From contig NZ_KK037166.1 of NCBI RefSeq assembly GCF_000568255.1, positions 2,786,976 to 2,850,975 on the forward strand: DNA of 64,000 bases. Reading direction: 5' to 3'. The translations under genes were made by a program, and so were the position numbers. This document shows positions 1 to 8,752 of this stretch, piece after piece. Below the pieces are notes generated by a model, which worked only from the letters and a program-made list of their open reading frames with translations, was not told the DNA's origin and did no database searches. This DNA is from Kutzneria sp. 744. GTDB lineage: Bacteria; Actinomycetota; Actinomycetes; Mycobacteriales; Pseudonocardiaceae. Positions within the stretch are counted from its first letter, which is position 1. The number at the start of each line of letters is the position of its first letter.

Positions 1-123
1 CAACCGACCACGAATGAGGCTCCGACCTGCGGATACCTGGGTACGTTGAGATCGACGGTGCGCCGGCCGCCCACGGTCACCCTGCCGCCGGATCTCCTGG
101 CCTTCGCCGACAGCGGCCAGTGA
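1..123 (+). CDS. 3' end of an unidentified protein (partial)
   Basis: An open frame enters from the left edge and ends at TGA 121-123, giving about 40 residues that finish ...LLAFADSGQ. The start lies outside the window. The piece is proline/arginine-rich and carries no motif I recognise. It is read as coding because it stays open to the edge and stops 64 bases before the next gene on the same strand. The function cannot be stated. Confidence 0.35.
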   Translation, partial: QPTTNEAPTCGYLGTLRSTVRRPPTVTLPPDLLAFADSGQ

Positions 124-187
124 CGAGACGGGTCGGTGGACGCTGTGAGCGCCGGCAACCTTTCACCGCGGCCGGACTGGCGGTGTC

Positions 188-892
188 GTGATCGAGAACC
201 ATCGGCAGCGGCTGCACGCGCTGCTCGCGGTCAACGGCGACCACAGCATCGGCGCGTTGACCCGGATCTGCTCGGTGGCGGTGCTGGAACTCCAGGTCGA
301 CGGGGCCGGCGTGACGCTGGTCAGCCGGGCCGGCACCGCGCAGGCCCAACAGCGCCTGGTGCATGCCAGCGACCCCGTCGCCGCTCGACTGGAAGACCTC
401 CAGTTGACCGTCGGCGAAGGCCCGGGGCTGACCGCGGTCACCTCCGGCGCCCCGGTGCTGGTGCCCGACCTGGCCGCGGCCCGCGCCCGCTGGCCGGCCT
501 TCTGCCCCGACGCCCAGCACATCGGCGCCGCCGCCCTGTTCGCGTTCCCACTGACCCTGGGGGCCATCGCCCTGGGCTCGCTGGACTGCCACCGCACCAC
601 GCCCGGCCCCCTCAGCCCCGACCACGTCGCCTGCGGGCTGCTGCTGGCCGAGATGGCATTCGAAGCGCTGCTGGCCGAGGTCGCCGGGCGCGCTCCCGAC
701 GACGTGGGCTGGATCTCCGACATCCACGCCGAGGTCCATCAGGCCACCGGTGTGGTCAGCTACCAGCTGGGCATCAGCGTGCAGGCGGCGCTGCTGCGGA
801 TCCGGGCCTATGCCTACGTCCACGAACTGGCCGTCGCGGTGGTGGCCCGGCGGATCGTCGACCGCAGCCTGCTACTGGACACCGAGAACTGA
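188..892 (+). CDS. GAF and ANTAR domain regulator, type A
   Basis: This is a 234-aa cytoplasmic regulator starting with GTG. Residues about 1-150 resemble a GAF sensor fold, with the family landmarks QLTVGEGPG and FAFPLTLGAIALG. Residues about 165-225 form an ANTAR-type three-helix module (EVHQATGVVSYQLG ... RIRAYAY). ANTAR domains of this family bind paired RNA hairpins and act as antiterminators, usually once a linked sensor or kinase signals; the ligand here is unknown. It belongs to the same subtype as the genes at 2415 and 14334 and differs from the 921/3178 subtype. The next ANTAR gene starts 28 bases downstream, so the two are probably co-transcribed. The family assignment is firm and the RNA target is unknown. 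Confidence 0.88.
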   Translation: MIENHRQRLHALLAVNGDHSIGALTRICSVAVLELQVDGAGVTLVSRAGTAQAQQRLVHASDPVAARLEDLQLTVGEGPGLTAVTSGAPVLVPDLAAARARWPAFCPDAQHIGAAALFAFPLTLGAIALGSLDCHRTTPGPLSPDHVACGLLLAEMAFEALLAEVAGRAPDDVGWISDIHAEVHQATGVVSYQLGISVQAALLRIRAYAYVHELAVAVVARRIVDRSLLLDTEN

Positions 893-920
893 ACAGCAAC
901 GCGATGCGAAGGGAGCACGG

Positions 921-1679
921 GTGAACGACCATCACGAACAGCGGCTGGCACGGGTGTTCGTCGAACTGGCGGACACCCTGGTCGATGACTTCGACATGCT
1001 GGAGTTCCTGAGCATGCTCGTCGAGCGGTGCGTCGAGTTGCTCGATGTCGCCGCGGCCGGCGTCGTGCTGTCCGATCACCGAGGGGCGCTGCGGATGGCC
1101 GCGGCCTCCTCCGAGCAGGCCAGGTTGGTCGAGCTGTTCGCAGTGCAGACCGACGATGGGCCGTGCCTGGACTGTGTCCGCACCGGTCTGCCCGTCTACA
1201 GCGCGAATCTGGCCGCCGACGAGGCTCGCTGGCCCCGGTTCGCCCCGGCCGCCGTCGCCGCGGGGTTCGTCGCGACGCACGCGGTGCCGATGCGGTTGCG
1301 CCGCAATGTGATCGGGGCGTTGAACCTGTTCAAGGCCGAGCCGAACGGCGTGGACCCGGCCAGCGTGCAGCTCGGTCAGGCCCTTGCTGACGTGGCCACG
1401 ATCGGCATGCTGCAACAACGGGCCATCGACGACAATACGGTCCTGGTCGAACAACTCCAGACCGCGCTGAACTCCCGCGTGGTCATCGAGCAGGCCAAGG
1501 GCGTGCTGTCCGCGCACGCCGGCGTGGACATGGACCACGCCTTCACCGCGCTCCGCGGTTACGCCCGCTCGCACAACCTTCGTCTGTCCGCGTTGGCCTT
1601 CACCGTGGCCAACGGAACCGCCGACCTCACCGCGATCATGGCAGGCGGTGAGCGCCCGGCCCGGCGAGCGCAGCGGTGA
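921..1679 (+). CDS. GAF and ANTAR domain regulator, type B
   Basis: This is a 252-aa protein. GTG 921 is chosen because GGGAG lies just upstream and the paralogue at 3178 begins at the equivalent residue (both then read FVELADTL). The GAF part spans residues about 10-165, with DDGPCLDCVRTG and a VIGALNLF strand. The C-terminal ANTAR, about 175-236, has the classical IEQAKGVL core and ALRGYAR helix. It is likely an RNA-binding antitermination regulator gated by the GAF domain. It is closely related to the gene at 3178 (shared EQLQTALNSR, AKG and LRGYARS blocks), pointing to duplication of a two-gene A+B unit. Cytoplasmic. Confidence 0.9.
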   Translation: MNDHHEQRLARVFVELADTLVDDFDMLEFLSMLVERCVELLDVAAAGVVLSDHRGALRMAAASSEQARLVELFAVQTDDGPCLDCVRTGLPVYSANLAADEARWPRFAPAAVAAGFVATHAVPMRLRRNVIGALNLFKAEPNGVDPASVQLGQALADVATIGMLQQRAIDDNTVLVEQLQTALNSRVVIEQAKGVLSAHAGVDMDHAFTALRGYARSHNLRLSALAFTVANGTADLTAIMAGGERPARRAQR

Positions 1680-1934
1680 CCGGCGCCGCGCCCGGCGCCG
1701 ACAGTCCCGAATGGACTTGTTGGCGCCGTGTCCCTTGCGGTCGACCTGAGCTGGTGAGGACCAGTCACTCGAACAGGGCGTCCTGCCAGATCCGTCGATC
1801 AGCGGTTGTGGACGGGTCGCCGTGGGAATAATGTTGGAGTTCGGTCGAGACCCTGCCACACGGGGCTCGGTCGTCGGCATTCGCCAACTACAGGGATGTT
1901 CCTCGTGTCGGCAGCGACAAGAGGAGCACCCGCC

Positions 1935-2327
1935 ATGTCCGTCGATCAGCTACTCCCCATCCCCGCCTGGGCACGGTCCGGCCTGCCCGCGATCATCGTC
2001 GATGTCGGACGCGTCGGTGACGTGTCGGTGGTGCGTGTCGCCGGTGCGGTGGACATGATGACCATCTCCCCGGTGAAGGTCGAACTGATGCGCGCGGTCA
2101 TGGGGGCCACGACCGCCGTGGTGGTCGACCTGAACGGCGTGAGTTTCTTCTCCTGTGGCGGGTTGCAGATGCTGGTGGAAGCGCGGGAGGTGGCCCGTGC
2201 CTGCCAGGTGCGCCTGTGCCTCGCCGTCCAGTGTCGTGCCGTCCTACGCCCGATGGAGCTCTCCGGCCTCCTCGACGTGTTCCACGTGCTGCCCTCGGTC
2301 AGCTGCGCCCTGGCCGACTGCCGCTGA
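1935..2327 (+). CDS. STAS-domain anti-sigma factor antagonist-like protein
   Basis: This is a 130-aa single-domain protein. ATG 1935 is preceded by GAGGAG at 1921-1926. The STAS fold shows as the hydrophobic strand VSVVRVAGAVDM, then VVVDLNGVSFFSCGGLQML. STAS antagonists release sigma factors by binding anti-sigma kinases, and are switched off by phosphorylation of a Ser in the D-S-S-G-L loop. Here that loop reads FFSCGGL, so the usual phospho-acceptor position is Gly and the preceding Ser is Cys. It may therefore be unregulated by phosphorylation, or regulated differently. It sits between the two A+B pairs of GAF-ANTAR genes, suggesting a shared stress-signalling role. Confidence 0.8.
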   Translation: MSVDQLLPIPAWARSGLPAIIVDVGRVGDVSVVRVAGAVDMMTISPVKVELMRAVMGATTAVVVDLNGVSFFSCGGLQMLVEAREVARACQVRLCLAVQCRAVLRPMELSGLLDVFHVLPSVSCALADCR

Positions 2328-2414
2328 CCGGAAGTGATGGCGATGAACCCCGGGCCTCGGGTGTCGACGGCTCAGGTGTGTCACCGCCACTGGTCCGAAA
2401 GCCAGGCGATTGCC

Positions 2415-3149
2415 ATGTCAGGCCACGGTGGTGCCAACCCGCTCGCGCGGGCGGGTTCGTGGGTCGCCGACCACGCGGCCGCTCTCGGGGAGCCGGTGTC
2501 GATCGGCCTGCTGTGTGAGACCGCCGTCGACAGGCTTGACGTCAGCGGGGCCACCCTGACGGTGGATCCTGGTTCCGGTTGGCCCGAAACACGGTATGCC
2601 ACCGACGCGTTGGGCGCGGGCCTGGCGGAGTTGCAGCTCACCGTCGGCGAGGGGCCGTGCGTGGACGCGGAACGCGGCGGCGGTCCGGTGCTCGTCACTG
2701 ATCTCGACGCCCCGGGCACGCAGCTCCGCTGGCCGTTGTTCACGCCGCTGGCGGTCGACGCCGGCGCCCACGCGCTGTTCGCGTTTCCGTTGTGTGTCGG
2801 TGCGATCCGGGCTGGAGTGCTGGCACTGCATCGAGCACAGGCCGGGTCGTTGGAGCCGGCGAAGCTGACCGACGCGCTGGCGTTGGCGGGACTCGCGCTG
2901 AGACTGCTGTTGGATGAGCAGGCCGACCGGCGTGCCGGCTCGGCCGATCGCGCCGACGGCCTGCCGCTGCACGATCCGCAGGTGCACCAGGCCACCGGGA
3001 TGATCTCCGGTCAGCTCGGCGTGGGGATGGAGGAGGCTTTCGCCCGGCTGCGGGCGCGGGCGTTCGCCGGTCAGCGGCCGCTGGCGGAGCTGGCCGCCGA
3101 CGTGGTCGCCCGCAGGCTGCGCTTCGAACCGACGGAAGACACGACGTGA
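2415..3149 (+). CDS. GAF and ANTAR domain regulator, type A
   Basis: A protein of about 244 aa, paralogous to the product at 188. The GAF-like region contains AELQLTVGEGPC and HALFAFPLCVGAIRAG. The C-terminal ANTAR module reads VHQATGMISGQLG ... RLRARAFAG ... DVVARRLRFEP. The frame is open further upstream, with ATG options at 2337 and 2343 and GGAAG near 2330. I prefer ATG 2415 because the family homology starts just after it and the intervening 24 residues look uncharacteristic, but the start is uncertain. The type B gene at 3178 follows after 28 bases, the same spacing as the 188/921 pair. Confidence 0.85.
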   Translation: MSGHGGANPLARAGSWVADHAAALGEPVSIGLLCETAVDRLDVSGATLTVDPGSGWPETRYATDALGAGLAELQLTVGEGPCVDAERGGGPVLVTDLDAPGTQLRWPLFTPLAVDAGAHALFAFPLCVGAIRAGVLALHRAQAGSLEPAKLTDALALAGLALRLLLDEQADRRAGSADRADGLPLHDPQVHQATGMISGQLGVGMEEAFARLRARAFAGQRPLAELAADVVARRLRFEPTEDTT

Positions 3150-3177
3150 CCACAACGGCACTACGCTGAGCGAACCG

Positions 3178-3939
3178 ATGGAGGTGAGACCGATAGACGA
3201 CGACCGTCTCCTGGAAACCTTCGTCGAACTCGCGGACACCCTGACCGACGACTTCGACGTGATCGACTTCATGCACCTGCTGGTGGACCGGTGCGTCGAA
3301 CTGCTGGACGTCGACGCGGCCGGGCTGCTGCTGGCCGACCAGAACGGCCGACTGCGGCTGATCGCCAACTCCGACGAACAGGTCCGGCTGCTGGAGCTGT
3401 TCCAGTTGCAGAGCGACCAAGGCCCGTGTCTGGACGCCTTCCGGACCGGCACCCGGGTCAGCCATCCGGACCTGGCCGTCGCGGGCGGGCGGTGGCCGCG
3501 GTTCGCCGCGGCGGCCGTCGACGGCGGGTTCGCCGCGGTGGACGCACTTCCGATGCGGCTGCGCGGCGAGGTCATCGGCGCGCTCAACCTGTTCCGCACC
3601 AACGCCGGTGAGTTGACCGACAAGGCTCTGCGAACGGCCACGGCGCTGGCCGACGTGGCCACTGTCGGGCTGCTACAGGAACGCGCGATCCGCAACCAGG
3701 AGATCGTCACCGAGCAACTGCAGACCGCCCTCAACAGTCGGATCGTCATCGAGCAGGCCAAGGGGCTGATCGCGGAACGCCTCGGCATCGACATGGGCGG
3801 CGCGTTCGCCGCACTGCGGGGCTATGCCCGCAGCCGCAACCTGAAGCTGAGCGAGGTCGCCCGCGCGGTCGTCGCCGGCACCACCGGAACCCACGACCTG
3901 CTCGGCACACCAGCCCTCACCAACCGGTCCAAGATGTAG
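3178..3939 (+). CDS. GAF and ANTAR domain regulator, type B
   Basis: This is a 253-aa paralogue of the 921 gene, with an ATG start. The GAF domain covers residues about 12-170 (DQGPCLDAFRTG, VIGALNLFRT). The ANTAR domain is about 178-238, with IEQAKGLIAERLGIDM and ALRGYARSRNLKLSEVA. It is a predicted GAF-gated RNA-binding antiterminator. It is the last gene of the four-gene ANTAR array. The convergent acetate kinase gene stops 82 bases beyond its end. Confidence 0.9.
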   Translation: MEVRPIDDDRLLETFVELADTLTDDFDVIDFMHLLVDRCVELLDVDAAGLLLADQNGRLRLIANSDEQVRLLELFQLQSDQGPCLDAFRTGTRVSHPDLAVAGGRWPRFAAAAVDGGFAAVDALPMRLRGEVIGALNLFRTNAGELTDKALRTATALADVATVGLLQERAIRNQEIVTEQLQTALNSRIVIEQAKGLIAERLGIDMGGAFAALRGYARSRNLKLSEVARAVVAGTTGTHDLLGTPALTNRSKM

Positions 3940-4020
3940 GCCGTTCGGTGGCGACGAACCAGACCTGGCCGGCGCCGCCGCCGACTTCATCGTCGTTCAC
4001 CCGTCGTGATCCCCGCTCGG

Positions 4021-5211
4021 TCAACACCAGAGCGACCGAGGCTCGTCCGACACGGCCGCGAGCAGCGCTCGGGTCTCACGGTCCATGACGGCGGCTTCGT
4101 CGGCTGGCACGACCATGACTCGCAGGCCGGTCGCCGCCAGCTCGCGCATACCGGCGCACGGCTCGGTTCCAGACGCCAGTCGTGGGCCAGCCAGGCGCAG
4201 GCCCGTCAGGCGGCGGCAGATGTCGCCGGACACGGCAGGGGCGTGTTCACCGATGCCACCGGTGAACACGAGGGTGTCCCAGCGGGGCACCGTGGCGGCC
4301 GCGGCGGCGATGGCCATGGCGACATCCCGGGTGAACACCCGCAGCGCGAGGTCGGCGACCGGATCATGGTCACGGGCGGCGAGCAGGTCACGCACGTCGT
4401 GCACGCCGTCCGCGAGACCGGCCAATCCGGAGTGGTGGTCGAGCAGATCGCGCACGGTGTCGGCGGTGGCGTCGGGCTGATCGAGCAGCAGCAGGGGGAT
4501 CTCGGGATCCAGGTCGCCGCTGCGGGTGCCTGACATGACGCCGCCCGTGGGGGTCAGCGACATGCTGTTGTGCGTCGACCGCCCGTCGTGGACCGCGGTC
4601 ACGGAGCAGCCACTGCCCAGGTGCGCCACCGTCGCGTCGCCGATGTCGGGCACGGCGTCGAGGATCGATTGCACGGAAAGGCCGTGGAATCCGTAGCGAC
4701 GCAGCCCGAGTTGATCGACCCATGTGGGCAGCGGCAGGCGGCGGGCCTCGTCGGGCTGGGTGTGGTGGAAGGCGGTGTCGAAGCAGGCGACGTGCACCAC
4801 GTCGGGCCACGCGGCGCGGGCGGCGTCGATGCTGGCAAGGTCACCGGGCAGATGCAACGGCGCCCACGCCACCAATCCGGAGAGCTCCTGGCGCACGGCG
4901 TCGGTGATGACCGTGGCGCGGTCGAACGACGGGCCGCCGTGCACGACCCGGTGCGCCACCGCATCGGGCCGGACGTCCCGGCGAGTCACCAGTTCGGCGA
5001 GTTGGGCGATCGCGGCGGGCAGGTCACCGGCGAACGGCATCGAGGTGGGCGCGTGGCCGGCGATCGACTCGGTCCAGCAGGCGCGGTCGGTACCCAGCCG
5101 CTCCACCTCGACGGTCACCGACGGAGCCGGGTCGCGCAGCACGGCCTTCAGGCTTGAGGAGCCCGGGTTGACCGTCAGCACCACCGCGGCGGCCGTATCG
5201 GTGTCGGTCAT
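4021..5211 (-). CDS. ackA: acetate kinase
   Basis: This is a 396-aa ASKHA-fold kinase that interconverts acetyl phosphate + ADP and acetate + ATP. Landmarks are NPGSSSLK (residues about 14-21, first phosphate loop), AHRVVHGG, FDTAFH, YGFHGLS, HLGSGCS, GDLDPEIP and FTGGIGEHAP. All correspond to the acetate/propionate kinase signatures, and the length is normal for the family. Its ATG overlaps the stop of the upstream phosphoketolase gene (ATGA arrangement at 5208-5211), so the two are translationally coupled. Together they form a bifid-type shunt: phosphoketolase releases acetyl phosphate and this enzyme recovers ATP from it, useful when oxygen or respiration is limiting. Confidence 0.96.
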   Translation of the reverse strand: MTDTDTAAAVVLTVNPGSSSLKAVLRDPAPSVTVEVERLGTDRACWTESIAGHAPTSMPFAGDLPAAIAQLAELVTRRDVRPDAVAHRVVHGGPSFDRATVITDAVRQELSGLVAWAPLHLPGDLASIDAARAAWPDVVHVACFDTAFHHTQPDEARRLPLPTWVDQLGLRRYGFHGLSVQSILDAVPDIGDATVAHLGSGCSVTAVHDGRSTHNSMSLTPTGGVMSGTRSGDLDPEIPLLLLDQPDATADTVRDLLDHHSGLAGLADGVHDVRDLLAARDHDPVADLALRVFTRDVAMAIAAAAATVPRWDTLVFTGGIGEHAPAVSGDICRRLTGLRLAGPRLASGTEPCAGMRELAATGLRVMVVPADEAAVMDRETRALLAAVSDEPRSLWC

Positions 5212-7625
5212 CGTGTCCAGATCCAGTCCTGGATTTCGGGCATGTCCTCGAAGTGCTCACGGATGTGGCTGTGGTGGCGCTCCAGCATGGTCAGGCAGTG
5301 CTCGGCGAGCTTCGAGCCGTTCTGCGGAACGCGACGGGTACGGCGCAGAGCCTCGATGACGAGGTGGTAGCGGCTCATCCGGTTGAGCACCACCATGTCG
5401 AAAGGTGTGGTGGTGGTGCCCTGCTCGGTGAAGCCCCGCACGTGGAACCGGCCCGGGTTGGTGCGGCCGTGCAACAGTTCGTGCACCGCGCGCGGGTAGC
5501 CGTGGAAGGCGAACACGACGTCGGTGTCGGTGGTGAACAGCTCGTCGAACTTCTCGTCGGTGAAACCGTGCGGATGGTCGTCCGGTGGCAGCAGGCCCAT
5601 CAGATCGACCACGTTGACCACTCGGACCCGCAGGTACGGCAGATGCTCGCGCAGCAGCCTGGCCGCGGCCAACGTCTCCAGGGTAGGCACGTCACCGGCG
5701 GCGGCCAGCACGATGTCGGGCTCGTCGCCGTCGTGGTCCGTGCCGGCCCAGTCCCACACCGAGGCGCCGGCGGCACAGTGCGCGTCGGCCTCCGCCATGG
5801 TCAGGTACTGCAGGTGCGGTTGCTTGTCGACCACGATCAGGTTGACGTGGTCGCGGCTGCGCAGGCAGTGCTCGGCGATCGAGATCGTGGTGTTGGCGTC
5901 CGGCGGCAGCCAGATCCGCACCACGCCGGGGGCCAGCGGAATCGCGGTGTCGATCAAACCCGGCCCCTGGTGGGAGAAGCCGTTGTGGTCGTTGCGCCAG
6001 CAGGTCGAGGTGAGCAGCACGTTGAGCGAAGCCACCGGCGCCCGCCACGACAGCTTGGCGGCGTGCTGAAGCCATTTGGTGTGCTGGATCAGCATGGACG
6101 CGGACACCATCGCGAACGCCTCGTAGGTGGCGAACAGGCCGTGTCGGCCGGAGAGCAGATAGCCCTCCAGCCAGCCCTGGCACAGGTGCTCGGAGAGCAC
6201 CTCCATCACCCGGCCCTCGGGTGAGAGGTGGTCGTCGGTGGGCAGGACGGGCGCCTGCAGGCAGCGGTCGGTGACCTCGAAGACGGCGGCCAGTCGGTTG
6301 CTGGCCGTCTCGTCGGGGCAGAACAGCCGGAAGTCACCGCCGCCGTCGGATTCCCGGATGGTGTTGCGGTAGATGTCGCGCAGCAGTTCGCCGAGCGGTC
6401 GGGTGTTCTCGTGTCGCTCGACGCCGGGCGTCGGCACGGTCAGCGCGTAGGCCGCCAGCGGGGGGATGTCCAGCGGTCGAAGCAGTCGGCCGCCGTTGGC
6501 ATAGGGGGTCGCCGACATGCGCTTGTCCCCGTCAGGCGCGAGCGCTGCCAGCTCCGGGACGAGGCGACCGGCGTCGTCGAACAGGGTGTGCGGTGCGTAG
6601 GAGCGCAGCCACTGCTCCAGCCTCCGCAGGTGCTCGGGGTTCTCCCGCACTCCGGACAGGGGGACCTGGTGGGCGCGGAAGGTGCCCTCGATCTGGACGC
6701 CGTCAACGACATCCGGACCGGTCCAGCCTTTCGGGGTACGCAGGATGATCGCCGGCCAGCGTGCAGGCGCAGGTGCTCTCGTGCCCGCGATACGGGCCTG
6801 GGACTGGATCTCACGGATCCGGGCGTGCGCCGCGACCAGTTGGTCGTGCAGGTCGGCGAACACGGCCGCCGGGTTGTCGCCGGCCACGACGACCGGGGCC
6901 CAGCCCTGTGCCTCGAGCAGGCCGATGACATCGGCGTCCGCGGCGCGGCCGAGCACGGTTGGCCCCGAGATCTTGTAGCCGTTGAGATGCAGGATCGGCA
7001 GCACCGCGCCGTCGCGGCGAGCGTTGAGGAACGCGGGGATCTTCCAGGATGCCGCCAGTGGCCCGGTTTCGGCCTCACCGTCGCCGACCACGCACGCCAC
7101 CAGCAGGTCGGGGTGGTCGAAGGCGGCGCCAGCGGCATGGGCGAGCGCGTAGCCGAGTTCGCCGCCCTCGTGGATGCTGCCCGGTGTCTGCACGCTCACG
7201 TGGCTGGGCACGCCGCCGGGCGTCGAGAACTGCCGTATCAGCGCGGTGAGTCCGTCCAGGCCGAGGGGGACGTCCGGATAGATCTCGCTGTAGGTGCCTT
7301 CGAGGTAGGCGTTGGCCAGCAGCGCGGGACCGCCATGGCCGGGGCCGGTGATGTAGACGCAGTCCGTCCCGGTGTCGCGGATGAGCCGGTTGAGCAAGGT
7401 GTAGATCATCGAAAGGCCAGGGCTGGTGCCCCAGTGCCCGAGCAGCCGTGGCTTGATGTCGTCGACAGAAAGCGGTTCGCGCAGCAGCGGATTGGCCTTC
7501 AGATAGATCTGAGCGACGGTCAGGTAGTTCGCCGCCGCCCACCACCGCAGGTCCAGTTCGAGGTCGCGTTCGGCGTAGGTGGGCGCGGAGGACGCCAGTG
7601 CACTCATCGTCGTCGTGCGGTCCAC
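5208..7625 (-). CDS. xfp: phosphoketolase (xylulose-5-P/fructose-6-P)
   Basis: This is an 805-aa thiamine-diphosphate enzyme that cleaves xylulose-5-phosphate and/or fructose-6-phosphate with phosphate to acetyl phosphate plus a triose or tetrose phosphate. Recognisable family segments are LGHWGTSPGL, ITGPGHGGPAL, VVGDGEAETGP (TPP/Mg binding), NGYKISGPTV, FCPDETASNRL, and the C-terminal EHFEDMPEI, where the family ends. GTG 7625 is chosen because AGGAAGG (complement of 7634-7640) lies 8 bases upstream; an in-frame ATG at 7607 is the alternative. The frame stays open upstream into a universal stress protein remnant. It is coupled to ackA. Confidence 0.95.
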   Translation of the reverse strand: MDRTTTMSALASSAPTYAERDLELDLRWWAAANYLTVAQIYLKANPLLREPLSVDDIKPRLLGHWGTSPGLSMIYTLLNRLIRDTGTDCVYITGPGHGGPALLANAYLEGTYSEIYPDVPLGLDGLTALIRQFSTPGGVPSHVSVQTPGSIHEGGELGYALAHAAGAAFDHPDLLVACVVGDGEAETGPLAASWKIPAFLNARRDGAVLPILHLNGYKISGPTVLGRAADADVIGLLEAQGWAPVVVAGDNPAAVFADLHDQLVAAHARIREIQSQARIAGTRAPAPARWPAIILRTPKGWTGPDVVDGVQIEGTFRAHQVPLSGVRENPEHLRRLEQWLRSYAPHTLFDDAGRLVPELAALAPDGDKRMSATPYANGGRLLRPLDIPPLAAYALTVPTPGVERHENTRPLGELLRDIYRNTIRESDGGGDFRLFCPDETASNRLAAVFEVTDRCLQAPVLPTDDHLSPEGRVMEVLSEHLCQGWLEGYLLSGRHGLFATYEAFAMVSASMLIQHTKWLQHAAKLSWRAPVASLNVLLTSTCWRNDHNGFSHQGPGLIDTAIPLAPGVVRIWLPPDANTTISIAEHCLRSRDHVNLIVVDKQPHLQYLTMAEADAHCAAGASVWDWAGTDHDGDEPDIVLAAAGDVPTLETLAAARLLREHLPYLRVRVVNVVDLMGLLPPDDHPHGFTDEKFDELFTTDTDVVFAFHGYPRAVHELLHGRTNPGRFHVRGFTEQGTTTTPFDMVVLNRMSRYHLVIEALRRTRRVPQNGSKLAEHCLTMLERHHSHIREHFEDMPEIQDWIWTR

Positions 7626-7721
7626 TGTCCAAGCCTTCCTGATCGGGGGTGGACGACCGTCCTTGCTCTGTCCAAATCGGACGGACCGCCAGCCGGTCGC
7701 GGATTCGACACGCCGGCGGCC

Positions 7722-7958
7722 CTGCTCAGCGGGCTGTCGGGACGGGATGATCACGACCGGGCACCGCGCGTGCCGCACGCAGTACGCGCTCACCGAACCG
7801 AGCAGTTTCTCCTCGTGCCACGAGTGCCCGTGCCGGCCGATGGCGAGCCGGTCGGCGTCCACCGACAGGTGGACCAGAGCCCTCGGCGGCCACTCGCCGA
7901 CCATGCGCCGATGCACTGTCACGTCGTAGGTTTCGCTCTCGACTTGCGCCGGCCTCAT
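7722..7958 (-). pseudogene. universal stress protein remnant (C-terminal half)
   Basis: About 79 codons from ATG 7958 encode the second half of a UspA domain: the LVHLSVDADRLAIGRHG strand/helix, the nucleotide-binding G-x-H-S turn, LLGSVSAYCVRHARCPVVII, and the terminal Pro. The N-terminal half (ATP-binding VGxDGS region) is missing, because upstream DNA lacks it in any frame I could read. No stop separates this piece from the phosphoketolase frame. It is either a decayed gene whose stop was lost or an unusual N-terminal extension; the good ribosome binding site at 7634 favours decay. Confidence 0.6.
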
Positions 7959-8126
7959 CCTGCCGAGCCTGCTGCTCCGCCAGCGCCGACTCCTCGGCCC
8001 GGCAAGGAGTGCCGGCCATCGGCGGTGGTCCCTCGATCGGTGGTGCGGACGGCGGCCCGGCTCGGACACCTCCCGGACCCTTCGGTCAGTCGGCTACCGG
8101 AGCCGGTGGCACCGTCATCGACATTC

Positions 8127-8264
8127 TTACGTGCCAACGTTTTCACCGCGGGCGAGGAACACGATGCCCTGCTCGTACTGCTGGACCATGCGCAGACTGG
8201 CGGCAACCAACAACAAGAGAATGACTACGACGACGAGGACGAGAAAGAGCATGGCTGGCCTCAT
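8127..8264 (-). pseudogene. slipin/SPFH (band 7) protein remnant, N-terminus only
   Basis: A 45-codon frame from ATG 8264 encodes a hydrophobic membrane segment (residues 5-23, LFLVLVVVVILLLLVAASL) followed by RMVQQYEQGIVFLARG. This matches the start of stomatin/slipin proteins, where the membrane anchor leads directly into the VQQYExGVVFxLG strand of the SPFH domain. It then ends abruptly, although intact slipins are about 250-400 aa. The universal stress protein remnant begins 170 bases further on the same strand, so one deletion may have removed the rest of this gene and the start of usp. Confidence 0.6.
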
Positions 8265-8752
8265 GTCCGGCACCGGTGTGCCAGCGAGAAGGGGAGACCG
8301 CCGTCGTGACCTCAGCATGGTCTGGGCCGTAGCGCGTGCGGGGCCGGGGTCGACACCGTGCGTCGAGCCCGGTGCCGTCGAACGAGGCGTGTTGGTGAGC
8401 CTACCACCGAGGCGTTGCTTCGGCGCGACAGGAGATTTCCGGCTCGAGCCGGGTTCAAAGCACGTAATCGAGTCTAGGCTGACAGATGTCCCGCCGGACT
8501 GAGCATGCCCACAGATGCCTGGTCCTGGCGGCTGGACACCGCTCGGGCCCCCGGCGGCGCGGACGTTCGCCACGCTGAGCCGGGAGGCATCACCGATACC
8601 CGTACCCCGTACGGCCGCACACGAGCGAGGGCGCTTGCGTCCTGGAGGACACTTCGCCACGCCGTCGATGCCGCCTACGCGCGCTGGAGCGTCCGCAGCG
8701 GCCGGCCCGTGTCACCACGGCGAAATCGAAATAGTGGAGTGAACCCGAAACG
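8265..8752. other. intergenic region upstream of the P-type ATPase
   Basis: About 490 bases separate the divergent slipin remnant from the mgtA-like gene. Open frames exist on both strands but are arginine/proline-rich shadows with no start-site support. I see no recognisable gene, RNA or repeat. Regulatory sequence for the ATPase gene presumably lies here. Confidence 0.4.

Noticed and set aside
6228-8309. A long open frame of about 690 codons on the plus strand
   Set aside because: It is the antisense shadow of phosphoketolase; composition is arginine/glycine/valine-rich without motifs.
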